From Asaia sp037151935 (GTDB lineage Bacteria > Pseudomonadota > Alphaproteobacteria > Acetobacterales > Acetobacteraceae), in assembly GCF_051628905.1 (NCBI RefSeq), contig NZ_CP157575.1, forward strand, positions 248,001-312,000: a stretch of 64,000 bases of DNA, read 5' to 3'. Below the pieces are notes generated by a model. The model ran no database searches and was not told where the DNA came from. It saw only the letters and a list, made by a program, of their open reading frames with translations. Shown piece after piece: positions 35,660-45,646 of the stretch. Position numbers and translations under genes: made by a program. How positions within the stretch are numbered: position 1 is the first letter of the stretch; each line of letters opens with the position of its first letter.

Positions 35660-37781
35660 ATGTTACTATCCTGCCGTTCTCGCAATATGTACTGTTGTCT
35701 TGCAGTCTTGATATCAGAGCCGGCTAGGGCAGAGGTCGATCCAGGTGAACACTCGTCAGGTATCGTGTCTGAAATAAAAGTACTAGGCACTAGGTCATAA
35801 TGGATATGACATAAGAAATATTACGACTGCCACCAGGACGGGAACAAATGTATTGTATATTCCGCAGTCAATACAGATAGTAACTCGAAAGGTCATTGAT
35901 GATCAGCAAATTATCGATCTGACGAGTGCACTTCGAAACGTTAGTGGTGTCTTGCCGGGCACAGACGCAGGCAACAGATCTGAGAGTTTTACAATAAGAG
36001 GGTTCCGGTCGTCGTACTACGCTCTAGACAGCATCATGCTCAGCCCTGCAGTTCAGACGAATGATAGTTACCGAGATCTTGCCAATGTCGAGAGGATTGA
36101 GGTCTTGAAGGGGCCAGCGTCTGTTTTGTATGGCAGAGGAGACCCAGGGGGCTTGATCAATATCGTTACTAAGCAACCCAAGTATAATGCGCAGAATAAT
36201 ATTACAGTACAAGGTGGGAGTTTCGGCTTCATTCGTGGGCAAGGCGATATTACAGGTGCGATTAACAAAGAGCACACCTTGGCTTTCCGTTTGATTGGCG
36301 CGATTCAAAAGACTGATACATTCCGTGATATATTAATTCCGTATCAGCGGCAGTTTGTGGCCGGGTCTCTGCTATGGCAACCCTCTGACCGGACGACTGC
36401 ACTAGCCAGTCTCACATACACCCATCAGAGTAATCAGACTGATCGAGGCATCGTAGCTACGCCATCTATTGACGGCAAATCGCTTGTTGTAAATCTTCCC
36501 CGTGAGCGGTTTCTCGGTGAAAAATGGGCACAAACAGACTCGAATCGGATTGAATTTAACTATCGGTTAGAACATCAAACTTTTGATTGGTTAAAATTAA
36601 GACAAATCGGTCACTATGACGCCGGATACATTGATATTTTAGGTGTTAATTATGGAAATGGTGTACGATTGGTCCCTCGGACGAATACAAGGACTCTGAG
36701 ACGGTCATCGGTCAGACAGAACGAAAACAATCATAATTTAGATTTCCAACTTGATGCCATCGCCACTGCGACAACATTTGGGTTTAAACATACGATTGTT
36801 GTAGGCGGAGAGTGGCTCAAAGGCTATCGTTTCAGGACTTTTGATCGAGGATCCTTAGCCAATATCGATATCGATCATCCGGTCTATGGTGCACAGCCTA
36901 CGAATTGGCTTGCTGCAGCCGATCGTACTGTACGGGCGAAATCCATATCGACATACCTGCAGGATCAAATCGATATTGGGAGACATCTCAACCTCTTGGG
37001 CGGGCTCCGTTTCGATCATGTTCGTCAGTCGGATTTTGGTGTTACCGGATTCTCGGCCAATGATAAAAAAATTTCCCCTAGAGCCGGAATTGTATGGAGG
37101 CCGGTATCAAACCTGGCTTTTTTCTTCGATTATACGAGGTCCTTCCAATCTCAGCCTGCGCCGACGCTTTCAGGTATGCCTATTCCGCCGGAAACCGGAC
37201 AACAGTTTGAGGCCGGCGTAAAAGCGCAAATGTTTCACAACAGACTTTTCGCTAATCTAGCGCTTTATCATCTAGTGCGATCGCACGTTGCGCAACAGGA
37301 TCCCAAGAACTACGGATTTAATATTGATGCCGGTAAGCAAAGGTCTCGCGGGATTGAGGTGGATTTAAATGGCTCTCTTTCGCGCGAGGTCAGAATGATC
37401 GTAACTGGGGCCTACACGGATACAAGTATCCTCGAATCAAGCGTGGCCAAGGCGGGAAACGGACTAATAGGTGTTCCTAAATGGGCGGGAAGCGCGTGGA
37501 TAACATATGAGCCGCGTACCGGTTTTTTGCATAATGCGGGCATTGGAGGAGGAGTTTTTGCCGCAAGTAATCGCGAGGGGGATCTTGAAAATTCGTTCCG
37601 AGTTGGTGGATATCGGCGGTTGGATGCGACAATATGGAGAGACATAGGAAAATATATGCGAATTTCTTTAAACATAAAGAATATTACCAATTCGTATTAC
37701 ATAGAATCAACGGTCTCTTCTACTCAGATAACTCCAGGAGCCGGGCGGACTTTCCTCGCCGGTGCGAGCGCAACTTTTTGA
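35660..37781 (+). pseudogene. TonB-dependent siderophore receptor with 5' frameshift
   Basis: The first frame starts at ATG 35660 (AAGGAG upstream) with a signal peptide-like segment ending A-R-A and reaches a stop at 35800 after V-L-G-T-R-S. The rest is in the next frame: I-R-N-I-T-T-A-T-R-T-G-T-N then I-P-Q-S-I-Q-I-V-T-R (the usual plug entry), R-N-V-S-G-V, plug motif V-E-R-I-E-V-L-K-G-P-A-S-V-L-Y-G-R-G-D-P-G-G-L-I-N, a full barrel and terminal Phe. A one-base shift near 35790-35801 would join them. It may be a sequencing error, a phase switch or decay. The sequence type is FhuE/FpvA-like. Its stop overlaps the next gene's start. Confidence 0.8.
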
Positions 37782-39232
37782 TGAAATACTATTGCTTAGT
37801 TTTCCTCGTTTTTGGCATCTCAGGCTCTGTCTACGGGCATGACGTTATGAGGCCGCCGAAACTAGTAGCCCGTTATTTTGACACTCGAGGCAAAGTCATC
37901 ATCGGAGGAAGTCCCGAAGCCGAGGATGTAGCGCAAACCCTCAGTTCAGCCGTTTCGGCACGTATCACGGGCCCATACGGAAGTGTACCCCTGCTGACAC
38001 ATGGCATAATCGCACTTGCAGTAGTCCCACGGGAGTTTACGCCTGAGGAAGCCAAGGCCATGGCGCGCTTCACGGGTAGTAAGCCTCTGTGCATCCCGGT
38101 CTTGGAGAAACTATGGATTTGCATGCGCAGGGATATGACCGGAGCTGTAGATCGCATGGCGGCCAATCTCGCTACTTCAATTTTGAGTAACGATACGCCA
38201 AAACTACTTGCGGCGAGACTATCATATCTAAATAATCTTCCTGCAGACACCCAGGAAATATCGCGACGCAGCATAGTAGCTGCCCCCGTCACCGACGTTT
38301 CGATCGACAGCAATTTTCAGAACGCGAGACCCAAAACCTACGCGGTAATCGGAAGCGACACTTTAACACTTCTGCTTCCAGCGCTTATACGCGGATTTGA
38401 TGACGGCGATGCTGACCTAAGATTTACTACTGATCTTCGAGGCTCCTCATTAGCTATGCCTGCCTTGACAGCAGGCGTAACGGCTTTTGCCCCAATGGGA
38501 CGAGAGGTTTGGCAAGATGATGTCAGAGCTTTCCAGCAGGTCAAAGGCTATTCGCCTACTCGTATTCGTATAGCCTACGCTAGCTACGGCCCTCGATCTG
38601 ATGGCAAGACGCCTCCTGCGTTTTATGTGAATGAGAGAAACCCTGTACAGAAACTGACAATGATACAAGTCAGGAGAATTTTTGCAGCAGGCTCACCTCT
38701 CGGGAATATAACAACATGGCAGCAAGCAGGTGTCCATGATGCACGTTTGCAAGACAAGCCAGTGCATGTCTACGGGATCAATGCCGACAGCGGGTTTTCC
38801 TCTGAAATGAGGCGATCTAAACTTGAGGATTTACCGCTAAGTCCCTCCTATCGAGAGATGCCTAATGGGCGGTCGGTGTTACAAGCAGTAGCGCGCGATT
38901 TTTTTGGTATAGGTTATGCGACTTGGACGGACCCCGGACGCACGCCTCCGGGCGTGCGTTTGGTTCCTCTATCTCGCGACGAGACGACAAATGCAATCTT
39001 ACCCAATGGCCATGATGATCGTTCAGGGTGGCCCATATCATACTTCTTCAATATCTATGTTGATTGTCCCCCAGGCGAGCGTATTGATCCCGTCATAAAG
39101 CGTTTCCTGGTGTTCTGTCTTTCAGATGCAGGTCAGAGGATCATTGCTGATCATCGGCAAGAAGAGGACGGCTACCTACCGCTTCAACCGGTGGATCTTG
39201 ATCAAGAGAGACAAAAGATTGACCGCCTTTAG
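37781..39232 (+). CDS. PstS-like periplasmic substrate-binding protein
   Basis: A 483-residue protein with a signal peptide (M-K-Y-Y-C-L-V-F-L-V-F-G-I-S-G-S-V-Y-G). From about residue 185 it has a phosphate-binding-protein-like domain (Y-A-V-I-G-S-D-T-L-T-L-L-L-P-A-L, then T-D-L-R-G-S-S, then G-V-T-A-F-A-P-M-G-R), with an extra N-terminal region of about 150 residues. Its ATG overlaps the TonB receptor stop (TGATG), so the two are translationally coupled and under the same Fur box. No ABC permease or ATPase is near. It may bind the receptor's ligand in the periplasm; phosphate as ligand is unproven. Confidence 0.75.
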   Translation: MKYYCLVFLVFGISGSVYGHDVMRPPKLVARYFDTRGKVIIGGSPEAEDVAQTLSSAVSARITGPYGSVPLLTHGIIALAVVPREFTPEEAKAMARFTGSKPLCIPVLEKLWICMRRDMTGAVDRMAANLATSILSNDTPKLLAARLSYLNNLPADTQEISRRSIVAAPVTDVSIDSNFQNARPKTYAVIGSDTLTLLLPALIRGFDDGDADLRFTTDLRGSSLAMPALTAGVTAFAPMGREVWQDDVRAFQQVKGYSPTRIRIAYASYGPRSDGKTPPAFYVNERNPVQKLTMIQVRRIFAAGSPLGNITTWQQAGVHDARLQDKPVHVYGINADSGFSSEMRRSKLEDLPLSPSYREMPNGRSVLQAVARDFFGIGYATWTDPGRTPPGVRLVPLSRDETTNAILPNGHDDRSGWPISYFFNIYVDCPPGERIDPVIKRFLVFCLSDAGQRIIADHRQEEDGYLPLQPVDLDQERQKIDRL

Positions 39233-39417
39233 AGCCCTGCTTCTCGATCGGATCTGACGGTATCGGCTGGGGGGATTGAAGTCAGAGCGGGTAGCAAAGT
39301 CACGGCGTTACGAGGCCAAATCAAGCCAGGAGTTCTGTCCCGTTTCATATCGTGGTTGAAAGGACGAAAAGTTTATAGCGCCCACGCAATTCTCATTTAT
39401 TCTCTTAGAAAAATGTT

Positions 39418-39468
39418 GCCAAATAGGCGCTATCGCGTGCTGAGATGGCCGCCTAGCGCCGTATTGGC
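39418..39468. repeat. Inverted repeat upstream of IS3 remnant
   Basis: GCCAAATAGGCGCTA (39418-39432) and TAGCGCCGTATTGGC (39454-39468) pair at 12 of 15 positions. It lies between the PstS-like gene and the IS3 remnant, with no gene on it. Nothing else is seen in 39233-39554. Confidence 0.4.
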
Positions 39469-39554
39469 AACCATTCCTGAAAATGGCCTTTAATCCCAGT
39501 GGTTTGAACCGCCCCGGGATTAGCGCAGACCTATTCACTTGGGAAGAAGGTCTG

Positions 39555-40430
39555 ATGAGCAATTCTGTGAAGAAGTTTTTCCCTGAGGTCCGTGCCGGTG
39601 CGGTGCGGCTGGTTCTGGAGCACGAGAGCGAGCATCCGTCGCGCTGGACGGCGATGGTGTCTATTACGGGTAAGATCGGCTGTTCGGCGCATAGGCTGGC
39701 CGAATGGGTCAAGAAGGCCGAGATCGAGACCGCCGATCGGCTCAAGGCGTTGGAGCGAGAGAACCGGGAGCCGCGCCAGGCGAACGATATCCTGCGGAAA
39801 GGATCAGCGTCTTTCGCACAGGCAGAGCTCGACCGCCCCTTCCGGAAATGACGGTGTTTGTCGATGAGCATCGCACGAAATACGGGGTCGAGCCGATCTG
39901 CAGGATGCTGCAGATCGCCCCGTCAGCCTATTACGATCGGGTGCACAAATGGCGCGAACCAGATCGTCTTTCTGCTCAGAGCAAGCGCGGCGAGGTCCTG
40001 AAACCGGAAAACCTGCATGTTTTCTCGTAGCACTTTGGGGTCTACGGCGTGCGTAAGGTTTGGCGTCAACTTGGTCGGGAGAATATCACAGCCGCCCGCT
40101 GCACGGTCGCGCGGCTGATGCATGATCTTGGCCTGCTGGGCGTGATTCGAGGCAAACCGAAGCGAACCACGATCAGCGACAAGAATGCGCCCTGTCCGAT
40201 CGACCGTGTCAGCCGGACAGCCCATGCGGGCTTCGTGCTCAATGCCCTGGAGCAGGCGATCCGCGCGCGGGTGCCCATCAGGAGCAGGTAACCTTGTCCA
40301 CCATTCGGACCGCAGATTCCAATACGTCGCTATTCGATACACCGAGCGTCTGGCGGAAGCCAGGATCGGGCCCTCCGTCAGCAGAGTCGGCGACAGTTAT
40401 GAGAATGCCCTGGCCGCGACGATCATTTGA
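39555..40430 (+). pseudogene. IS3 family element remnant, internally deleted
   Basis: OrfA (39555-39851) has the S-V-K-K-F-F-P-E-V-R-A-G-A-V-R-L-V start and L-K-A-L-E-R-E-N-R-E leucine-zipper helix. OrfB follows in a shifted frame (M-T-V-F-V-D-E-H-R-T-K-Y-G-V-E-P-I-C) with a stop at 40028. It then jumps from D-R-V-S-R directly to T-A-H-A-G-F-V-L-N-A-L-E-Q. In related OrfB proteins about 40 residues with the first catalytic Asp lie between two R-V-S-R motifs, so the deletion probably arose between these short repeats. The 3' end is cut after G-D-S-Y-E-N-A-L-A. Confidence 0.7.
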
Positions 40431-40692
40431 TGCCGTGGAGTATGCTACTCTCGAATGGGATAATTGCCACAAAACTTGGGAGGGCAAAGTCGATAACGTG
40501 GTGTTCGTCGGTAACGCGATTAAAGGACAGAATGTGCGCGTTGCTGACTTCGCCGTATTCAAAGCGCGGAAGCTGGAGAATAAGCCGGCAATGATCTTTG
40601 GCGTCAACGCTATGAAGGAACTTCGCGCAATTTACGATCATCAGGCCAAGCGATTCTGGTTTGATCACTCACGATGCGAGACGCCCTCATGA
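40431..40692 (+). pseudogene. Retropepsin-like aspartic protease C-terminal fragment
   Basis: The frame fused to the IS3 end carries V-D-N-V-V-F-V-G-N-A-I, then A-D-F-A-V-F and I-F-G-V-N-A-M-K-E-L-R-A, then R-F-W-F-D, which resembles the C-terminal half of single-domain retropepsin-like proteases (I-L-G-x-x-x-L pattern). The catalytic D-S/T-G half is missing, presumably removed by the IS. The following 40693-40997 has no supported gene. Confidence 0.4.
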
Positions 40693-40997
40693 TCTTGTGC
40701 CCGGCGTGGTAGCCAAATCCAGGCGGCCCCGTCCGACGATTGCGACGACAGTATTCTTGCTCAGCCCAAAGTCGAGCGACCCAGCGGTACCTGCCCCCCC
40801 CTCCCTTGATCAACGCCATTGAGGGCGAGAGAAGGTCAGGGCGATGCAGGTTTATGACGCTGTTGGATGCAAGAAAGAGACCAATGCTAACACATCAGCA
40901 CCAGACCATAAAAGCAGGGAGCTTTCCTTTCGAACGGGTAAAAAGAGGGGAGCATGTCACTCACAAACTAGAAGTCCTCGAACGGTAAATTGAGGCT

Positions 40998-43604
40998 TTA
41001 GAAGTTGGCATCGACTCGACCATAATAATAACCGCCCGTGATCGGCACTTGGGCCGAGTTCGCATCATAGATGCGTGCGCCATAATTGTTGTTGATCGGA
41101 TCGACGCGTCTCGGACGGATATTGAAGATATTGTTGGCGCCAATCGCCATGTGCCAGCGCGGTAGAAAGGCGTAGCCGACCTCAAGATCGGTCAGCCAGC
41201 GTGGTGTGTTCTTGAACTGTGCAAAACAGGCGCTTGAATAACGCAGCGCCCCCCCGGACGCACAGCGTGCATTTGATGGGGTCCAGTCCTGATAACCCAG
41301 CATCGCCGTGGTTTCGCCATAGCGTGTCTGACGCAGATTCACATCCCATTTACCGAGGGTCCAATAGGCGTTGAGGATGAGTTTCGAGCGGGGATAGGCC
41401 GTGGTGATATAACTTGCCGATGCCGCATTGAGGAGCGGCACAGTGCGGCCATTGATCGTGGTGGTCGACACATGGCTCAAGCGCGTCCGGTTGAGATCCA
41501 GTGCTGCGGAGAGATTGACCGCTCCATACCGTGCCAGATGCAGCAGATAGCTCGCCTTGAGGTCGGCACCCTGGGTACGCGTGCTCGCACCATTAGCAAA
41601 GAAATAGGTGCTGACCGCGTTGGGGTCGAGCCCGGACGGAATGACGAAGCCGAGCTGCTGCAGGGCCGTGATGGCAACCGGTCCGTTATTGGAACCGCCT
41701 GCGATGATACGGTCGCGGATATTGATTTGGTAGAGATCGGCCTCGACATGCAGCCCCCTGAGCGGCTCGAAAACGAGCCCGCCACTGGCATTGGTCGAGC
41801 GCTCCGGCTTGAGCGGTGCGGCACCGAGGGTACGCGCGGCCTGCGAGCCGACAGGCAGGAGTCCCGAAACCGTGGTGGCGCCCACATTGATGGCGCTGAA
41901 ATGCTGCTCCGCCAGGGTTGGCGCGCGAAAGCCGTTGCTGATTGTCCCGCGTATCGCCAGCCGGGGGGTGATGTCGTAACGCGTGGAGATCTTGCCGTTC
42001 TCGGTATTGCCGACATCGGTATAGTGCTCGAAGCGCCCTGCCAGATCGACATCCCAATGGGGTAGAGGATGGAAATCGCTATCGACATAGCCGGCCCAGA
42101 TATTGCGGTTCCAGTGCCCGGCATTTTGCGGGCTCAACCCTACATATCCGGACATGCCCCCAGCCTCATAGGAGGGCGGCGTCCCAGCCACGATCTCATA
42201 GGTGTCAAGACGGTGTTCCGCACCGAAAGCGATCGTCGTGGGGGTCGAGAACCCGGTGCGGAATGAACGTTTGAAATCGAGCGCATTGGTCCATTGCGCC
42301 ATGCGATAGCTTTCGGCGCGCGTCGTCGTGGGTGACCAGCCGCAGCCCTCTGTCGAGAGATAGGCGCTGGTACTGTTCGGATAATGGCTTCTGGGCAGGC
42401 ATGCCTTACTCAGCATGCCGAGATTGACGCTGTTCTTGTTGCCGATCTTGTCATCATCGGCACCGTAGGTCGTGCTCAGGTCCCATGTGAAACCGAAAAG
42501 CGCCTTACCCTTCACCCCGAGCGTTGCGGCATAATCATTTTCCTCGATCGTCTCGAGAGGTGCGAAGCCCGAAGGGTAATAGGCGGGTATCGTGTTGGGC
42601 GGACGGTAATTCTGATAGGATTCCGCGTGACGATGCGCATAGGTGATCAGCGAATAGAAATCGATATCAGGCGTTATGGGTTTCCCCAAAGCAATGCTCA
42701 GGTTCTCGCGTGTCTCCTCCGGCGTGCTCATCACCTTGTTGGAATTTTTCGGCACCTTGACAGTGCCGTTATACAGGGCCGTACCCGCACCCGGCGGGGC
42801 ATAGCCCAGCAGGCGATGATCTTCCGTATAAGCTACCATATGGTCGCTGTGATAAACCTGTCCGCTCAGATGCAGGTAGCCATCACGCAGAAATTTCATC
42901 CCGCCATCAAGGCTGGTCTGATACTGCCAGCCATCGCCATTATAGGCATTGGCACCGGTCTGCCCTCTCACATTGAGCCCGTGATCGGTCTTTTTGGTGA
43001 TGATATTGACCACGCCAGCCAACGCATCGGATCCGTAAAGCGCTGCCGCGCCGTCTTCAAGCACTTCGATGTGATCGATCGAGGCCGCAGGCAGCATGTT
43101 CACATCGACCGGCGTGGCGCCGAAGGCAGGGCCTGCATCAGCGTAGATATTGGCCGTGGTATGGCGCCTCTTCCCATCAACGAGAACGAGAACCTGGTTC
43201 GGATTGAGGCCGCGCATACGTATGGCGGCGGTCAATGCGCCTGCATCATTGCCCATGGCAGGCATATTGATCGAGGCATAGGTTCTTGTCAGGGCATCTG
43301 CAAGATTGAGCTGCCCCGAACGACGGAGTTCGGCGGCAGAAATAACGGTGATCGGCGAGGTGCTCTGACGCGCCTTGCGGTTCGACGCATGGGTGCCCGT
43401 GACAATGACGGTTTCGGTATCCGCGTGAAGCTCCGTCTTGCGACGGCTCTGTTTGCCTTGCCCCGAGGATTTGGCCGAGGTTTCGCTGTCACTCTCCTTT
43501 GAGGGAGAACTGAGCTTAGAGCCCCTGTCTGCGGCTTCACCATAGCCGGAAGTCCCGGCAAGCAAGATCGTGGTCGTTGTTAATAAAATCGTCTTTCTGA
43601 ACAT
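40998..43604 (-). CDS. TonB-dependent receptor
   Basis: An 868-residue outer membrane receptor. Signal peptide (about 1-24), a Ser/Lys-rich linker, TonB box E-T-V-I-V-T-G-T at about 68, plug domain (V-L-V-L-V-D-G-K-R-R, I-D-H-I-E-V-L-E-D-G-A-A-A-L-Y-G-S-D-A-L-A-G-V-V-N-I-I-T-K-K), then a 22-strand-type barrel ending in Phe. The plug is of the D-G-K-R-R/G-S-D-A-L-A-G class common for receptors of organic compounds as well as B12 and iron. GGGATC precedes the ATG. It is divergent from a Tat-exported aminotransferase, which suggests an amino compound or peptide as ligand. No Fur box seen. Confidence 0.85.
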   Translation of the reverse strand: MFRKTILLTTTTILLAGTSGYGEAADRGSKLSSPSKESDSETSAKSSGQGKQSRRKTELHADTETVIVTGTHASNRKARQSTSPITVISAAELRRSGQLNLADALTRTYASINMPAMGNDAGALTAAIRMRGLNPNQVLVLVDGKRRHTTANIYADAGPAFGATPVDVNMLPAASIDHIEVLEDGAAALYGSDALAGVVNIITKKTDHGLNVRGQTGANAYNGDGWQYQTSLDGGMKFLRDGYLHLSGQVYHSDHMVAYTEDHRLLGYAPPGAGTALYNGTVKVPKNSNKVMSTPEETRENLSIALGKPITPDIDFYSLITYAHRHAESYQNYRPPNTIPAYYPSGFAPLETIEENDYAATLGVKGKALFGFTWDLSTTYGADDDKIGNKNSVNLGMLSKACLPRSHYPNSTSAYLSTEGCGWSPTTTRAESYRMAQWTNALDFKRSFRTGFSTPTTIAFGAEHRLDTYEIVAGTPPSYEAGGMSGYVGLSPQNAGHWNRNIWAGYVDSDFHPLPHWDVDLAGRFEHYTDVGNTENGKISTRYDITPRLAIRGTISNGFRAPTLAEQHFSAINVGATTVSGLLPVGSQAARTLGAAPLKPERSTNASGGLVFEPLRGLHVEADLYQINIRDRIIAGGSNNGPVAITALQQLGFVIPSGLDPNAVSTYFFANGASTRTQGADLKASYLLHLARYGAVNLSAALDLNRTRLSHVSTTTINGRTVPLLNAASASYITTAYPRSKLILNAYWTLGKWDVNLRQTRYGETTAMLGYQDWTPSNARCASGGALRYSSACFAQFKNTPRWLTDLEVGYAFLPRWHMAIGANNIFNIRPRRVDPINNNYGARIYDANSAQVPITGGYYYGRVDANF

Positions 43605-43771
43605 AAGATCCCGTCCATACTAAGGCGCGAGATGAATCCTCCATCGAAACACATTTTAGTGTTAATTGTTGGTGACAGTTATGTGTTGGATTTATGTATC
43701 GCCATAATATCCTTGAAACTCTGCACATTCATCCCAAGAATGTTCGAACTTTATATTGATAGGTAGAACTT

Positions 43772-44884
43772 ATGAAACGTCGATCATTACTTCGAGGCAG
43801 CGCACTCGCTCTTACCACGTTGACAGCGCAAAAGACCGTGTCAAGCGCTTTTGCGCAGTCAGCACCGGTTGATAATAACCCCAAAAGAGCACGTTTAGAG
43901 GTAACGGAAAATCCTTACGGACCCGCTCCTGCTGCACGACGGGCCGTCGCGGAATCAGTACCTTACGCACCCTATTACGTCGAAGATGAATCAGAATTAC
44001 GGAAGCGTATCGCAGGGAAGGAAAACCTTGCGGATGAGCTGATCGCGCTTTCGAACGGCTCCCTCGATGCGTTGAGCCTGCTCACCTGTGACATCGCGCG
44101 GGGTGGTTGCGTGCTGGCGCCACATCCGACTTACGTCACACACTTGAATTATGCGCAGAGGCGGGGGATCCCAACGAACTTTGTGCCTCTACGCGACCAT
44201 CAAATCGACTTCGACGCCATGCGCAAAGCCATCACGACCGAGACACGCTTGGTCTATTTTTGCAATCCCAACAACCCAACAGGGCAGATGATCGACCACG
44301 ACGCGCTGATCGATTTTTGTCGCGATATGGCCCCACGCTTCCCGGTCATGATCGATGAAGCCTATTATGAGCTTTTGCCCGACTACCAGCGGATGACTAT
44401 GGTGCCGCTTGTGCGCGAAGGGCTCGACGTGATCGTCACGCGCACATTCTCAAAGGTTTACGGTATGGCGGGGCTGCGTATCGGCTATATCCTTGCGCAA
44501 TCCCCGCGGGTGAAGCAACTATATAGCCTTACCACCACGTCGCGTAATCAGCCCGGTTACAGGGCCGCTCTGGCCTCTCTCGGCGATGAGGCTTATCTTA
44601 AAGGGGCGGTGACCTATCTAACGCAATGTCGGGAAATTATTTATCGCTTATGTCATGCTCATGGGCTGGGTTATTTGCCGAGCGTAGGCACCTTTGTGTA
44701 TGTCGATACTCATCGGCCCGCCACAGCCATGCAGGATGGCCTTGCCCGCTATGGTGTCGACGTGCGTGTTTTTGCCGATAAACAATATGAAAGCTGGATC
44801 CGTATTGGCACGGCGACGCCGCGAGAAATCGCTATGCTTGCAAAGGTTCTACCTCAGGTAATCGAGGAGGTGCCATTGCTTTAG
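43772..44884 (+). CDS. Tat-exported PLP-dependent aminotransferase
   Basis: A 370-residue class I/II (HisC-like) aminotransferase. The N-terminus carries a twin-arginine signal (K-R-R-S-L-L-R-G, hydrophobic stretch, A-F-A-Q-S cleavage). The PLP-site residues are present: C-N-P-N-N-P-T-G, I-D-E-A-Y-Y, Lys228 in R-T-F-S-K-V-Y-G-M-A-G and the substrate Arg in W-I-R-I-G-T. The cofactor-bound enzyme would be exported folded and work in the periplasm, unusual for transamination. It diverges from a TonB receptor across 167 bp, suggesting that the two act on the same imported amino compound. AGG precedes the ATG. Confidence 0.85.
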   Translation: MKRRSLLRGSALALTTLTAQKTVSSAFAQSAPVDNNPKRARLEVTENPYGPAPAARRAVAESVPYAPYYVEDESELRKRIAGKENLADELIALSNGSLDALSLLTCDIARGGCVLAPHPTYVTHLNYAQRRGIPTNFVPLRDHQIDFDAMRKAITTETRLVYFCNPNNPTGQMIDHDALIDFCRDMAPRFPVMIDEAYYELLPDYQRMTMVPLVREGLDVIVTRTFSKVYGMAGLRIGYILAQSPRVKQLYSLTTTSRNQPGYRAALASLGDEAYLKGAVTYLTQCREIIYRLCHAHGLGYLPSVGTFVYVDTHRPATAMQDGLARYGVDVRVFADKQYESWIRIGTATPREIAMLAKVLPQVIEEVPLL

Positions 44885-45646
44885 CCGCTTATAATCCGCC
44901 CCGAGCTCAGGAACCATAGCAAGGAGGCGTGGTCTCTCGTCCCGGACCGTCGTGTTCTAAAGGCTATTGCCCAGGATGCGTCATTTGCTCCATTTTCCTG
45001 CAAGGCATCCCTGAGCAATCGAAGATTATAACCGTTGTCGGTGATCAATCATGAGGATGTCGGAGACGCATCGGGAAGAGGGGCGATGCCAATATAATAA
45101 CTGAGCTGTCTCTATGGTTATAAAGACGCTTCGGAGGGGCATATCGGTAAGGGTACCAAGAACCCTTATTCATACTGCCTTTCTTACGACCTGCGGCCCC
45201 TCTTCATCCGTAAGACGATACCTGTACGCCGCGTCTTCAGATTGATCGCTTCAAATGTCACAGCTTCGCGCTCGGCGGTTTCAGGAAGAGCCAGCCCCTC
45301 TCTCCCACGTCGACCATCGCCGTTAGCGAAAGCACGTCCGCTCTAGATCCAGCAACGGGCACCGTGCATTTTCAGACTCTACGGCTGTCGCTGCGCCATG
45401 TGCGCATAGGGGAGCAAGGACAAATCACTCAACAAGCGCGTCTATCGAACCCTGAATCATGCCAGCGCTACAAAATCAGTGGGCCTCGAACGAAAATCGC
45501 AGTTGGGCTTGGCTCATACTCAGGCAGCACATCGCCTAAAGATGTTGTGAATGTGACGTTTCAGTTAAATGCCGCGATTTATAGTGAGGATCACAGCCAG
45601 GTGATCGTCCTTGTGACGAGGTCCATTTTGTCATCAAGGAATAGTC
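44885..45646. other. Intergenic, possible IS5 transposase relic
   Basis: No intact gene. The minus strand at about 44930-45090 reads L-I-T-D-N-G-Y-N-L then L-R-D-A-L-Q-E-N-G, similar to the second-Asp region of IS5 transposases (L-I-A-D-R-G-Y-D, F-R-D-A-L), with stops around it. A 114-codon plus frame (45364-45708) overlapping the receptor start is unsupported. No FecI/FecR genes are visible despite the STN domain of the next receptor. Confidence 0.35.

Noticed and set aside
42384..43502. 372-codon plus-strand ORF
   Set aside because: Lies fully antisense to the TonB receptor gene and lacks any domain.
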